From positions 62,001-126,000 of the forward strand of contig CAYOEV010000004.1 in the NCBI GenBank assembly GCA_964403075.1: a stretch of 64,000 nucleotides of DNA. The letters are read 5' to 3'. Numbering within the stretch: the stretch's first letter is position 1; every line of letters begins with the position of its first letter. This stretch comes from CAYOEV01 sp964403075 (GTDB taxonomy: Bacteria > Bacteroidota > Bacteroidia > Cytophagales > Cyclobacteriaceae). A program made the translations under genes and the position numbers. Positions 18,153 through 28,800 of this stretch are shown here, one piece after another. The notes under the pieces were generated by a model. It was not told the origin of the DNA and made no database searches. It saw nothing but the letters and a program-made list of their open reading frames with translations.

Positions 18153-19649
18153 TTAGGCCAGTTGCTTTAGTTTGTCCGCAATCTTACGGTCGTTAGAAAG
18201 TCGGGGAACTTTGTTTTGCCCACCTAACTTCCCCACGGACTTCATGTAAGTAATGAAGGCATCGTTGGGCAGTGAGAAAATGACCAACTTTCTTAAAATC
18301 GCTCCCTTAACCAAATCGTCGTAATAACTATTCAGTTCCCGCAGACAGCCATCCAAATCCGTGGCAAAACGCTCCGGGTCATTTGGTGTTTGAGCAAATG
18401 AAATATACCATTCGTGCCTAGGCAATCCTTCATCAGGATTTACCTGTGGTGCCACAGTAAATTCCCTAAGTTCTACTTCCGGATGTTTTTCACAAGTAAG
18501 GTGCATGGCTTTTTCCACCTCTTCAGCGATCACGTGTTCGCCAAAGGCGGAAATAAAATGTTTGATTCGGCCTGTTACGATGATGCGTGGGGGGGTAAGA
18601 CTCACAAACTTGACGGTATCTCCGATTGAATATCCCCACAAGCCTGCATTGCTATTGATGATCAGTGCGTAATTGACACCTAACTCTACTTCGTCCAGCG
18701 TAAGTCGTGGAGGATCAGCTTCGAAAAACTTATCGGCCGGAATGAATTCGAAAAAAATGCCACTTTTACAAAGCAAGAGGAGTCCCTTTTCTGTCTGACT
18801 ATCTTGGTAGGCAATGAAGCCCTCACTGGCCGGATAGGTCTCTATAGAGTCTACCTTTCTGCCAATGCTTTCATACAGTTTGTTCCGATAGGGCTCAAAG
18901 TTTACTCCACCGTAGATGAACAAGGAAAAGTTGGGAAAAATATCTTTAATTTTTTTTCCGCCAGCTTTTTCCGCGAGCTGGTCGAAATACATTTGTACCC
19001 AAGGCGGTATGCCGGATATTAAGGTCATGTTTTCGTTGAATGTTTGCGCCACAATTAGTGCTAGTTTTTTTTCCCAGTCTTCCTCACAGTTTGTGGCATA
19101 ATCCGGAAGCTGGTTTTTGCGTAGGTATTGCGGCACATGGTGATTGACAATACCCGACAAACGTCCGGTAGGGATGCCCGCGTAATAGTCTAAGGTTGGA
19201 CTACCCGATAAAAAAATCAATTTTCCATCTAAAAATTTGCTGTTACCTGTATCGTTTATGTAACTGAGCAAAGCGTTTCGCGCACTGTTAATGTGGTTAG
19301 GAAGAGCGTCTCCGGTGATGGGTATGAATTTGGCGCCGCTGGTGGTGCCGGAAGTTTTGGCAAAGTAAGCAGGTTTACCTGGCCAGAGGATGTCAACCCC
19401 TCCGGCAAGAATTTGATCTACGTAGGGCACCAGCGCCTCGTAATCCCGAATGGGCACCGCTTCCTTGTATTCTTTATAATTATGAACGTCTTTTAACCGA
19501 TGGTCTTTCCCGAAGGTGGTCTGCGCCCCTTTGGAAAGCAGCTGCTTCAGCATCCGATCCTGGTAAACGACCGGTTCCCTCATCCACATGTCCTGTTGTC
19601 GGACGACCCATGAGGCCAGCGGTTTACTCAGAAATGCTTTAACTCCCAA
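18153..19649 (-). CDS. GH3-family acyl-adenylate-forming enzyme
   Basis: 498 residues. Belongs to the GH3 family (plant auxin-conjugating acyl amido synthetases and their bacterial relatives). The nucleotide-binding motif TSGTTSGAKFIPIT is at about 98-111, IYGGVNFEPY near 250, and the C-terminal lid begins near VTGRIKHFISAFGEHV. The bacterial members have no settled substrate. The start is TTG at 19649; the resulting N-terminus MGVKAFLSKPLASWVV agrees with how family members begin, while the next ATG would remove it. It leads the GH3-dxr-rseP unit. Confidence 0.85.
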   Translation of the reverse strand: MGVKAFLSKPLASWVVRQQDMWMREPVVYQDRMLKQLLSKGAQTTFGKDHRLKDVHNYKEYKEAVPIRDYEALVPYVDQILAGGVDILWPGKPAYFAKTSGTTSGAKFIPITGDALPNHINSARNALLSYINDTGNSKFLDGKLIFLSGSPTLDYYAGIPTGRLSGIVNHHVPQYLRKNQLPDYATNCEEDWEKKLALIVAQTFNENMTLISGIPPWVQMYFDQLAEKAGGKKIKDIFPNFSLFIYGGVNFEPYRNKLYESIGRKVDSIETYPASEGFIAYQDSQTEKGLLLLCKSGIFFEFIPADKFFEADPPRLTLDEVELGVNYALIINSNAGLWGYSIGDTVKFVSLTPPRIIVTGRIKHFISAFGEHVIAEEVEKAMHLTCEKHPEVELREFTVAPQVNPDEGLPRHEWYISFAQTPNDPERFATDLDGCLRELNSYYDDLVKGAILRKLVIFSLPNDAFITYMKSVGKLGGQNKVPRLSNDRKIADKLKQLA

Positions 19650-19781
19650 TTGATGCTTGCTTACTCAAGATCAAAAATACTACGAGTTCAAGCGTTTTTA
19701 CATTTTTTAAGAAGAAAGTGACATCTTATAGTGCCTGTCGATCGTTTGTGTTTTTTGTTTGCTTGAAAAAAATATTTAGCG

Positions 19782-21206
19782 ATGAAGAATTGGTGGATTG
19801 TTGCATGTGTAAGTGTTCTAAGCGGCATGACGGGTGGTGCCACGGTTTGGTTACTGAGCTCTAGAGAACAACCTCAGCCCACGTCGCAGGATCGCGTGGA
19901 AATGTATCGAACGAATATGCCGCTTCATGGAAAGGTCTCAGCCATTGATCAGAATTTTGTAGAAGCCTCTCAAGCTTCAACAGCCAGCGTTGTTTTTATA
20001 CAGACCACCAGTGCACTTGAATATAGATCAGGTGGATTTCTCGATTGGTTTTTTGAGCCGCGATCTTCCGCCCGTACATCCAGCGGCTCGGGCGTAATCT
20101 TCACTCAGGATGGTTATATCATGACCAATAACCATGTGATTGACGACGCCGATCAAATAAGGGTTATCACGGGTAAGCGTTCATATGATGCCAAGCTCAT
20201 AGGTACAGACCCTTCAACGGATTTGGCGGTAATTAAAATTGAGGCGGAAGCGCTGCCGACGATTGAAGTCGGCGACTCGGACGATGTAGCCGTGGGTGAA
20301 TGGGTGCTGGCCGTAGGCAATCCTTTCAATCTCACCTCTACGGTTACTGCCGGAATTGTCAGTGCCAAGGGGAGAAATCTCAACATCTTGCGAGATAAAT
20401 TCCCTATTGAATCCTTTATACAAACGGATGCTGCAATAAATCCTGGCAATAGTGGGGGTGCTTTGGTGGATGTGCAGGGCAGACTGGTTGGTATCAATAC
20501 GGCCATTCTTAGTAAAACCGGATCTTATGCAGGTTATGGATTTGCGGTTCCTGTAAACATCGTGAAAAAGGTGTTTAAGGACATCCGCCAATACGGGGAG
20601 GTACAAAAAGCCTACCTGGGTGCAGACTACCTGGATGTGGACACTGAAATCAGTGATCGGCTGGATCTGGAAGATTTGAATGGCGTTGTCATCGCGGAAG
20701 TTCAGAAAGACGCAGCAGCAGCTAAGGCTGGGTTAGTACCAGGGGATGTCATTCATAAAATCAATGGGTTGCTCGTGGCCGATCGTGCCACGATTGAGGA
20801 GGTCTTGGGTAATAAATACCCAGGCGATAAAGTGTCTTTGGAAATCGTTCGTAAGGGTAAAACAATTCAAAAAACATTGACCCTTACCAATCGCGAAGGG
20901 GGTACAGATTTACTCAAAAAAGAAGTCTTTGTAAGTCAGGAACTGGAGGCTACGTTTGAAACCGTATCAAAGATGGAACAAAACTATTATGGCATCAAGT
21001 CCGGGGTGCGGGTGCTGGAAGTTCAGCGTGATGGTTTTTTTGACCGACTGGAAATTCCTGAAGGATTTATTATTACTCAAATAGAAAATGTAGCCATTGA
21101 AGAACCTAAAGAATTGGGTGAGATACTCACTCGTGTGCGTGGGCGTGTGCGCATTTACGGTATTGACAAAAACGGCAGAAAAGTTTATTACCCGTTCTAC
21201 TTTTAA
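19782..21206 (+). CDS. DegP/DegQ-like periplasmic serine protease
   Basis: 474 residues. An N-terminal membrane anchor or signal (about 4-26) is followed by a trypsin-like domain with the triad His118 (NNHVID), Asp147 (STDLAVI) and Ser224 (NPGNSGGAL). A PDZ domain follows (about 280-370) and a second degenerate PDZ ends the protein (about 395-470). HtrA proteases and chaperones act in envelope quality control. It is convergent with dnaA, and the two stop codons overlap in TTAA. Confidence 0.92.
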   Translation: MKNWWIVACVSVLSGMTGGATVWLLSSREQPQPTSQDRVEMYRTNMPLHGKVSAIDQNFVEASQASTASVVFIQTTSALEYRSGGFLDWFFEPRSSARTSSGSGVIFTQDGYIMTNNHVIDDADQIRVITGKRSYDAKLIGTDPSTDLAVIKIEAEALPTIEVGDSDDVAVGEWVLAVGNPFNLTSTVTAGIVSAKGRNLNILRDKFPIESFIQTDAAINPGNSGGALVDVQGRLVGINTAILSKTGSYAGYGFAVPVNIVKKVFKDIRQYGEVQKAYLGADYLDVDTEISDRLDLEDLNGVVIAEVQKDAAAAKAGLVPGDVIHKINGLLVADRATIEEVLGNKYPGDKVSLEIVRKGKTIQKTLTLTNREGGTDLLKKEVFVSQELEATFETVSKMEQNYYGIKSGVRVLEVQRDGFFDRLEIPEGFIITQIENVAIEEPKELGEILTRVRGRVRIYGIDKNGRKVYYPFYF

Positions 21207-22579
21207 AGCACGGGGTTACGCATTTTCAATTTCTTTTTTAGCTCGTCTACCGCGAATCGGAATTTGGTATCAGTATCTATCATGTCATTGACTGATTGCA
21301 CGGCATGAATGACCGTACTGTGGTCTCTTCCTCCGAAGTGATGGCCAATAGACTTCAAGGAATGATTGGTGTAATCCTTTGAAAAGTACATGGCTACCTG
21401 ACGGGCAATGACAATTTCTTTTTTGCGTGTCTTGGCCTTAAGGTCTTCCTGATTTACACTAAAATAATCGGAGACCGTTTTCTGTATGTAATCAATACCT
21501 ACCTCTGAATCGATTTCCTTGACGATATTTTTCAATACTTTTTTCGCCAATTCCAAGTTTATTTCAGTCCTTGTCAGCGAGGCATGTGCGATTAAAGAAA
21601 CGATGACCCCTTCTAATTCGCGAATATTGGTATCTACGGTGTAGGCAATGTATTCAAGGACCTGACTCGGTATGTGGATGCCATCGGCCTGCAGTTTCTT
21701 GGCGATAATGGCCATCCGGGTTTCGAAGTCCGGATAGGTTAAGTCTGCGGTAAGGCCCCACTTGAACCGGGAAACCAATCTCTCCTGAAGCCCTTTCAAA
21801 TCTTTTGGCGCGCAATCTGAAGTCATGATGATCTGCTTGCCGGCCTGATGGAGATGGTTGAAGATATGAAAGAAAATTTCCTGCGTTTTCTCCTTATCCT
21901 TCAAAAACTGCACATCGTCGATGATCAAAACATCGATCTCCCTGAAATAACTGATAAAATCCTGGATGTTGTTATTCTTAAGCGAATCAATGAATTGGTT
22001 GGTAAACTTTTCCGATGCCACATACACGGTTTTCTTATCGGGATGCTGCCGGCTGATGTCGTTTCCTATGGCCTGTACCAGGTGCGTTTTGCCTAAACCT
22101 ACACCTCCGTAAATCATCAGCGGATTAAAAGAAGTTACACCCGGTTTTTTTGCAACGGCATATCCTGCCGATCGTGCCAACCTATTGCAGTCTCCTTCAA
22201 CGAAAGAATCAAAAACATAGGCCTGATTCAGGGCCGTGGACTGACTCATCTGTCGATAGAAAGCAGCATTTTTGGGTTCTTCATTTTTGGTCTCTTTGTT
22301 ACCGGAAGCCAACGTCATTCCGTTAGCGCCTTCTTCGGCCATCCGCAGCGAATACTCAAGTTGGCCATTGGTCCCTAATTCTGCACCAATGGCTGTTTGC
22401 AGTAAGTCGACATAGTTTTCTTCCAGCCACTCATAGAAAAATCTGCTGGGGACGGAGATGGTCAGTACGGAGTCCTGAAGTGCTATCGGAACGATGGGCT
22501 CAAACCAGGTTTTAAAACTTTGGGCCGGGATTTGTTCCCGGATAATACCCAAACAGTTATTCCATACTTTTTCGTGCAT
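21203..22579 (-). CDS. dnaA: Chromosomal replication initiator DnaA
   Basis: 458 residues. Domain I at about 1-80, a short linker (about 85-115), AAA+ domain III with Walker A GGVGLGKTH at 158-166 and Walker B VLIIDDVQFL, and domain IV with the box-recognition signature GGRDHSTVIHAV near the C-terminus. It binds DnaA boxes at oriC and melts the origin. No clear cluster of DnaA boxes is visible in the 235 bases upstream, so the origin cannot be placed here. Confidence 0.97.
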   Translation of the reverse strand: MHEKVWNNCLGIIREQIPAQSFKTWFEPIVPIALQDSVLTISVPSRFFYEWLEENYVDLLQTAIGAELGTNGQLEYSLRMAEEGANGMTLASGNKETKNEEPKNAAFYRQMSQSTALNQAYVFDSFVEGDCNRLARSAGYAVAKKPGVTSFNPLMIYGGVGLGKTHLVQAIGNDISRQHPDKKTVYVASEKFTNQFIDSLKNNNIQDFISYFREIDVLIIDDVQFLKDKEKTQEIFFHIFNHLHQAGKQIIMTSDCAPKDLKGLQERLVSRFKWGLTADLTYPDFETRMAIIAKKLQADGIHIPSQVLEYIAYTVDTNIRELEGVIVSLIAHASLTRTEINLELAKKVLKNIVKEIDSEVGIDYIQKTVSDYFSVNQEDLKAKTRKKEIVIARQVAMYFSKDYTNHSLKSIGHHFGGRDHSTVIHAVQSVNDMIDTDTKFRFAVDELKKKLKMRNPVL

Positions 22580-22814
22580 TCTTGGTGATTTATAACAACT
22601 TCAAAATCGAAAATCGATTTCCCTTTTCTGAAAAGGCGGATGACAAAACTGCGCCAAAAAAAATGAAAAAAAAATGGGTTTAAGACTTGACTTTTTCCAA
22701 TCCTGTTTTGTGGTTTATATTGACGTATTTCCTCTAAAAAATCTTTAAAAAATACAAAGCGTTATCTCTGACTGTACCCTTTAAGGCTGCCTCCTTTCTG
22801 GTTATATTTGCGCG

Positions 22815-23744
22815 ATGTTTAGTGAACCATTCAATCTCAAGGAATTCAAGGCAACGACTTACTCCGAGTGGCTGGAAGAAGCCACCGCACAGCTTAAAGG
22901 TGCATCTCCCGAAGATCAATTGACCTGGTCGGCTTGGGAAGGCATCGAACTGCATCCTTATTACGATGGGGAAATTGCCAGAAATCTGGCCTATTTAGGT
23001 GCTTTTGCGCAGCGCGCCCACCCCTGGCAATTACTGGAATACCTGACGGTGGAAGATGGCCAAAAGGCCAATGAGCAAGCAATGGATGCGTTAAATATGG
23101 GGGCCGAGGGAGTGATTTTTGATCTACTTTCCCCTGTCGAACTTCAGGAGTTGATCAAAGGCATTGATTTTTCGGCCTGCCGTGTGGTGCTCATTGCAGA
23201 CAACTTGCGGGAGGCTGACCGGGCGTTCATTAGCGACCATGGAATCATTTTTTTGGGCCCATCAACCGAGACCAGTGGGGGTCTCATCGATGACGGATCT
23301 GGAGACCCATTGGATCGCTCTGTGGCTTTGGTTCGAAACTGGTACAATCACGGAGTTAAGCCCTTTTTCCTGTTGTCGGCCGGTCCAGATTTTTTTCATG
23401 AGTTGGCGCGTATTCGGGCCATGCGTTACCTGATTAATCGTCTGGCAGTCCTTGGAAACATGAATCTGGATCCTTCAGAAGTGCACATCCATGTAACGCC
23501 TCAGCCGAGTGATGATCGGGTGGAGAATTGGTTTTACCACAGTTCCATTGGACTGGCAGCATTGCTGGGGGGGGCAGATAGCCTTTCGTTCAGGGCTTCC
23601 GAATACCCACGTATTTCCCGGAATGTGGGCAACCTTCTTCGGGAGGAGAGTAAATTGACGCAGGCACACGACTACACCCTCGGAAGCTATTTTATTGATT
23701 ATTTGACAGACCAAATCATTCAGAGACTATGGCAAAAGCTTTAG
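22815..23744 (+). CDS. mutA: Short methylmalonyl-CoA mutase small subunit
   Basis: 309 residues. N-terminal similarity to the beta (small) subunit: FKATTYSEWLEEATAQLKG and GIELHPYYDGE. The classical non-catalytic subunit is roughly twice this length, with a complete TIM barrel and a B12-like domain; here only a partial barrel is present, although the frame is open and ends cleanly. It overlaps mutB by 16 bases, so both are co-translated and presumably form the heterodimer. It may be a genuinely reduced subunit. Confidence 0.8.
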   Translation: MFSEPFNLKEFKATTYSEWLEEATAQLKGASPEDQLTWSAWEGIELHPYYDGEIARNLAYLGAFAQRAHPWQLLEYLTVEDGQKANEQAMDALNMGAEGVIFDLLSPVELQELIKGIDFSACRVVLIADNLREADRAFISDHGIIFLGPSTETSGGLIDDGSGDPLDRSVALVRNWYNHGVKPFFLLSAGPDFFHELARIRAMRYLINRLAVLGNMNLDPSEVHIHVTPQPSDDRVENWFYHSSIGLAALLGGADSLSFRASEYPRISRNVGNLLREESKLTQAHDYTLGSYFIDYLTDQIIQRLWQKL

Positions 23745-25792
23745 ACCAACTCAAGCAGTTGGGTTATCGAGAAGCCCATGAAGAGGCTGGCCAATGGTTG
23801 CCGCATGCGCGTTTTTCTGCTGGTATTGCGCCTTACTTGAGGGGCCCCTATGCCACCATGTACGCGTCACGTCCCTGGACCATTAGGCAATACGCCGGCT
23901 TCTCCACAGCAGAAGAGTCTAACGCCTTTTATCGCCGCAATCTTGCTGCAGGACAAAAGGGCTTGTCGGTTGCCTTCGATCTGGCTACGCATCGTGGCTA
24001 TGACAGTGACCATGCACGGGTGGTAGGAGATGTAGGTAAGGCGGGTGTGGCCATCGATTCAGTGGAGGACATGAAGGTCCTATTCGACCAGATTCCATTG
24101 AATGAGATGTCGGTATCTATGACCATGAACGGGGCAGTGATTCCAATCATGGCTTTTTACATTGTAGCCGCGGAAGAGGCAGGCGTGGCACCGGATCAAC
24201 TCATAGGTACCATACAAAATGATATTTTAAAAGAATTCATGGTGCGCAATACCTACATCTATCCTCCTCAGCCTTCCATGCATCTGATCACAGACATTTT
24301 CAGGTACACCTCCGAGTACATGCCCAAGTTCAACTCTATAAGTATCAGCGGATACCACATGCACGAGGCCGGGGCTTCGGCAGCGGTGGAGTTGGCTTTT
24401 ACCATTGCCGATGGATTGGAGTACATTCGGGCAGGCATTGCTGCCGGCATTCCCATTGACAAGTTTGCCCCCCGTTTGTCATTCTTTTGGGGCATCGGGA
24501 TGAATTTCATCAACGAGGTGGCCAAGATGCGTGCCGCTCGTCTTTTGTGGGCCAAGGTGATCCGCAAGTTTGATCCTGAAAACCCGAAGTCGATGGCGTT
24601 GCGGACGCACTCGCAGACATCGGGTTACAGTTTGACCGCCCAGGATCCGTACAACAATGTGGCCCGAACGGCCATTGAAGCCATGGCGGCAGTTTTTGGT
24701 CACACCCAGTCGATGCACACCAATGCATTGGATGAGGCCATGGCTCTCCCCACGGACCACTCAGCCAAGATTGCCCGTGATACGCAGTTATACCTCCAAC
24801 AGCAACCCCGAATTACGCAGGTGGTAGATCCTTTTGGAGGTGCGCATGTTTTTGAGGAACGTACCTGGCAGATTGCCAATGAGGCGTGGGACATCTTGCG
24901 TGAGGTAGAAGAAATGGGAGGTATGGCCAAAGCCATCGAGGCAGGCTACCCTAAAATGCGCATCGAGGAAGATGCCGCCCGTAAACAGGCGCGCATTGAC
25001 AGTGGACAGGAGGTCATTGTGGGTGTAAATAAATACCTTCCTGACAGTCCGACCAAAATTGATGTGCTTGAAGTGGACAACCAAAAAGTGCGCAAGCAGC
25101 AGTTGGCAAGATTACAGAAGCTTAAAGAGGCACGTGATGCAACTGCGGTAAAGAAGGCTTTGGATTGTATAGAGGAAGCCGCACGCGAAGCAAATGGCAA
25201 CCTACTTGCATCGGCTGTGGATGCAGCAAGGGTGCGTGCCACCTTAGGCGAAATCTCTATGGCGTTGGAAAAGGTCTATGGCCGTTACCAGGCCATCAAT
25301 CGATCGGTAAGTGGCGTTTATGCTTCGGCCATACATCAAGACAAGAGTTTCTTGCGGGCGCGAGAGCTGTCGGATGCTTTTGCCGAACTGGAGGGGCGAC
25401 GGCCACGGATACTTATTGCCAAGATGGGACAGGATGGGCACGACCGTGGTGCGAGGGTAATTGCCACCGCTTTCGCCGACATAGGTTTTGACGTTGACAT
25501 CGGCCCCCTATTCCAGACACCTGAAGAAGCAGCCAAACAGGCCATGGAAAATGATGTGCACATCATAGGAGCGAGTAGTTTGGCGGGAGGGCATAAAACA
25601 CTTGTTCCGCAGTTGGTGGAAACACTGCGTGCGCAAGGAACTGAAGACATACTGGTAGTGGCTGGAGGAGTAATACCGGAGCAAGACTACGATTTTTTAA
25701 AATCCCGAGGGGTAGCTGCCGTGTTTGGACCTGGAACTGTGATCGCCAAGGCGGCCATTGAAATTTTGGATGATTTGATGGAGAAGGTTTAA
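23729..25792 (+). CDS. mutB: Methylmalonyl-CoA mutase large (catalytic) subunit
   Basis: 687 residues. Interconverts succinyl-CoA and (R)-methylmalonyl-CoA using adenosylcobalamin, linking propionyl-CoA to the TCA cycle. The TIM barrel has RTHSQTSGYSLTAQDPYNN; the C-terminal cobalamin domain has the DxHxxG motif in GQDGHDRGARVIA and then GASSLAGGH. Full length for the family. No MeaB/ArgK GTPase or epimerase is in the window. Confidence 0.96.
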   Translation: MAKALDQLKQLGYREAHEEAGQWLPHARFSAGIAPYLRGPYATMYASRPWTIRQYAGFSTAEESNAFYRRNLAAGQKGLSVAFDLATHRGYDSDHARVVGDVGKAGVAIDSVEDMKVLFDQIPLNEMSVSMTMNGAVIPIMAFYIVAAEEAGVAPDQLIGTIQNDILKEFMVRNTYIYPPQPSMHLITDIFRYTSEYMPKFNSISISGYHMHEAGASAAVELAFTIADGLEYIRAGIAAGIPIDKFAPRLSFFWGIGMNFINEVAKMRAARLLWAKVIRKFDPENPKSMALRTHSQTSGYSLTAQDPYNNVARTAIEAMAAVFGHTQSMHTNALDEAMALPTDHSAKIARDTQLYLQQQPRITQVVDPFGGAHVFEERTWQIANEAWDILREVEEMGGMAKAIEAGYPKMRIEEDAARKQARIDSGQEVIVGVNKYLPDSPTKIDVLEVDNQKVRKQQLARLQKLKEARDATAVKKALDCIEEAAREANGNLLASAVDAARVRATLGEISMALEKVYGRYQAINRSVSGVYASAIHQDKSFLRARELSDAFAELEGRRPRILIAKMGQDGHDRGARVIATAFADIGFDVDIGPLFQTPEEAAKQAMENDVHIIGASSLAGGHKTLVPQLVETLRAQGTEDILVVAGGVIPEQDYDFLKSRGVAAVFGPGTVIAKAAIEILDDLMEKV

Positions 25793-25830
25793 ATACTTAT
25801 TTTTAATTACTTGTGAATAAAAACTGTAAG

Positions 25831-28800
25831 ATGAATTTAACAAAGGTGCTCTGTATAGCCATTTTTTGGCTTATTGGTACGCAAGTGCCAGTGATGGCTC
25901 AATACGACAAATATCTGGAAAAGGCGGAGGAATATTATAAAGCAGGCGATTATGCGCCGGCTGCGAGCCGGATCGACAAGATGAAAAAGAAGGTGATCAA
26001 AAAGCTGGGGGACAAAAATCCGTACCTGGCTGTGATGCTGATTCGGGAAGCTAAGATAAAATGGGCGCAGGGCATCCTCACTGAAGTAGTTCCCCTAGTT
26101 GAGCAAAGCGTACAGATGAGCAATGAACTCACTAGAGGAGCGTCCACTGAGCATGCCTTTATTTTGAAAGAGGCGGCCGAAGTCCTGATTCAATACGGAC
26201 ATATGGTAAAAGCCGAAACTTACCTGGATGAAGCAGAGACTGTATTAAAGAACAACGACGCGTACATCGAAGATTTGGCGGCGTCTATGGAGGTTTCCAG
26301 GGCAAAGATCGCTGTGGGAAAAGGTTATTACACAGAGGCCGTAAAGCAGATAGATGCACGACTTGATTATTTCAAAAAAAGGGCAGAATTGGATGAAGGC
26401 AAGCGTGATTTGCGGGAGGAGCGAATGGAAGAATATGCAGATCTACTTATCTTAAAAGCACATGCCACCGCCTTGAAAGGTGATCTTAGGGAAGCAGACA
26501 GATTGTTTGAGCAGGTCAATGCACCTTGGATCAAGAAAAATCTGGATGATTCGCATGTCTTGTACGGGTATAACTTTTATCTACTTGCCAACATACTCGA
26601 AAAGCAGGGGATCGTGGCCGACGTCTTGGCTGAGCGTTATGAATATGCCTGGACCGAGGCACAGCGCAAATACAACAACCAACACTGGATGGTGCTGAAA
26701 ATGGAGCAGGAGTTATTGGCTGCGCTTTTTCGTGCAAACAAGCGAGGAAAGTTCAATAACCTGGAAGGTATTCACAAAAAGACCCTGAAGGAATTTGGCA
26801 AAAAAAGTATTCACAGCCTATCCAGAGACATTATAAGTCTCCGTTATGACATCATCGACCAGTCCTTCAAAGGAGTGGAGCAAAGACTTAATAAAATCTT
26901 GACTGACCCTGTTCTCCCGGCCAATCATCTGCTGAGGGTGGAAGTGCTGAATATGGCCAAAAATGTAGCACTGCTCACCCAGCAAAGGGACAATGTACTG
27001 GGTTATTTTTCAGCTATTTTAAAGATTAATAAAGAGACACTTGGCGAGGACGCCCCGGAATACCACCTCTCGCTGTTAAGGCAGGCCAATTATTTTGTAG
27101 ATTTTACCGACAAATTTGATTCAGCTTCTTTAGTGTATCTGGAGAGTTGGTATGGTAAGGTAGAACCTGAAATTACCACCAAGCACCCCGATTACCTGGA
27201 AACCGTGAACCATCTGGCTTCATTTTATGAGGAAACAGATGATTACAAACTAGCGAGCAAACTGCTAGACGATGCCCTTCGGGCAGCCCAGGATAAATAC
27301 GACAATAAGGACATCGCCTATGCGCTGGAATTGGAAAAGATTGCCAATCTCAGAATTAAAATTGGGCAGTATGAAGAGTCAGAAAAGCTACTGAATGAAT
27401 GTATCCAGATTTTACAGGATACGAAGATTGCAGCAGACATCGCAGACAGTTACATGGTGGGGGCGCTTCTCACGCAGGCCAAGTTGCTGGCCATTAAAGG
27501 TGAGTATGACGAGGCGGATGACAATTTGTGGTCTTCTGAGAAATTGCAGAGTAAAAGTATCCTCACCCTTGAAACGGCTGGTTTGGACCATGCCGATGAC
27601 AAGGCCAGTCTTTACTTAAGCGTGGGTCAGTTTGGACGTGCGCAGGAGTTGCTGTTGGAGTCTATCGCTTTGAAGGAAGACAGATTTGGTAAAGACAGTC
27701 GGCAGCTGATTGCCCCGCTTATTCTGGAAGGCCGTTTGAATTTGGTGAAAGGGGATTATCAAAAGGCGGAAGAGGATACCCGAAGATCCCTTACCATCGC
27801 CATGGATTTATTTGGTGGCGAATCCACCAAGATTGTACCGGCCAAGTTGATGTTGGCAGACATCTACATTGCAATTGGCGATTACGAGAAGGCTGAACAG
27901 CAGTTAAGGGAGAGTATTGCCATTCAGAAGGCGAGATTTGGTGAGGATCACATTGATGTGGGTAAATCTATTTCTCAGTTGGCGCTGGTCAAGTTTTATG
28001 AGGGAGATCCCATTGAAGAGACCCAGCCGGTATTTGAGCAATCCGAAAAAATCATTGGCAAAAAATTAGGCAGCAACAATCCAACCTACGCGGAAATTCT
28101 TAAAAACATGGCCATAGCGAACATTTCTGCCGGAAACTACGGCGTGGCCACTTCTTACCTCAATGCGGCTGAGAAGGTATGGGCAGACCGCATTAAACCC
28201 AGAAACAATATAAACGCTGCCTCGGTCTCGGTATTGAAAGGGGACATTGCCTACCGGCAACGTAAGTACAAGGAGGCGGAAAATTATTACAAAGATGGTC
28301 TCAAACGCTACAAAAGGACGTTGAGTGACGAACACCCAGAGTATACACGCGTTCAGGCTAAGCTTGGCAGAACCTATTACATGCAGGGCGACTGGAAGAA
28401 CGCACAAAGTTTGATGGAAGAGGTACTGGTCAATTATACGGCCTTTATAGAGCAGTATTTCCCGGCCCTGTCTGAGCGTGAAAAGGCAAAATACTGGAAT
28501 ACAGTCAAGCCAAACTACGAATTTTACAATACCCTGGTCGTCTCAAAAATGGACAATCCTGCTTATGTGAGTCAAATCTATAACAATGCCCTGCTGACCA
28601 AAGGGCTTTTGTTAAGTACTTCGATCAAAGTGCGACAACGAATCATGGGTTCTAACGATGCGGAGCTGATTCAGATGTATACCGATTGGGTGGCTAAAAA
28701 GGAGTTGCTAACAGTAGCGCTGTCCATGAATCAGGAGCAGCTCATGCTGAATCAGATTAACAGCAATCAGCTACGCGATGAGGTGGAGTTGCTGGAAAAG

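Noticed and set aside
22580..22814. Origin of replication next to dnaA
   Set aside because: AT-rich, but no TTATCCACA-type boxes; the best partial match (TGTGGTTTA) has two mismatches and stands alone.
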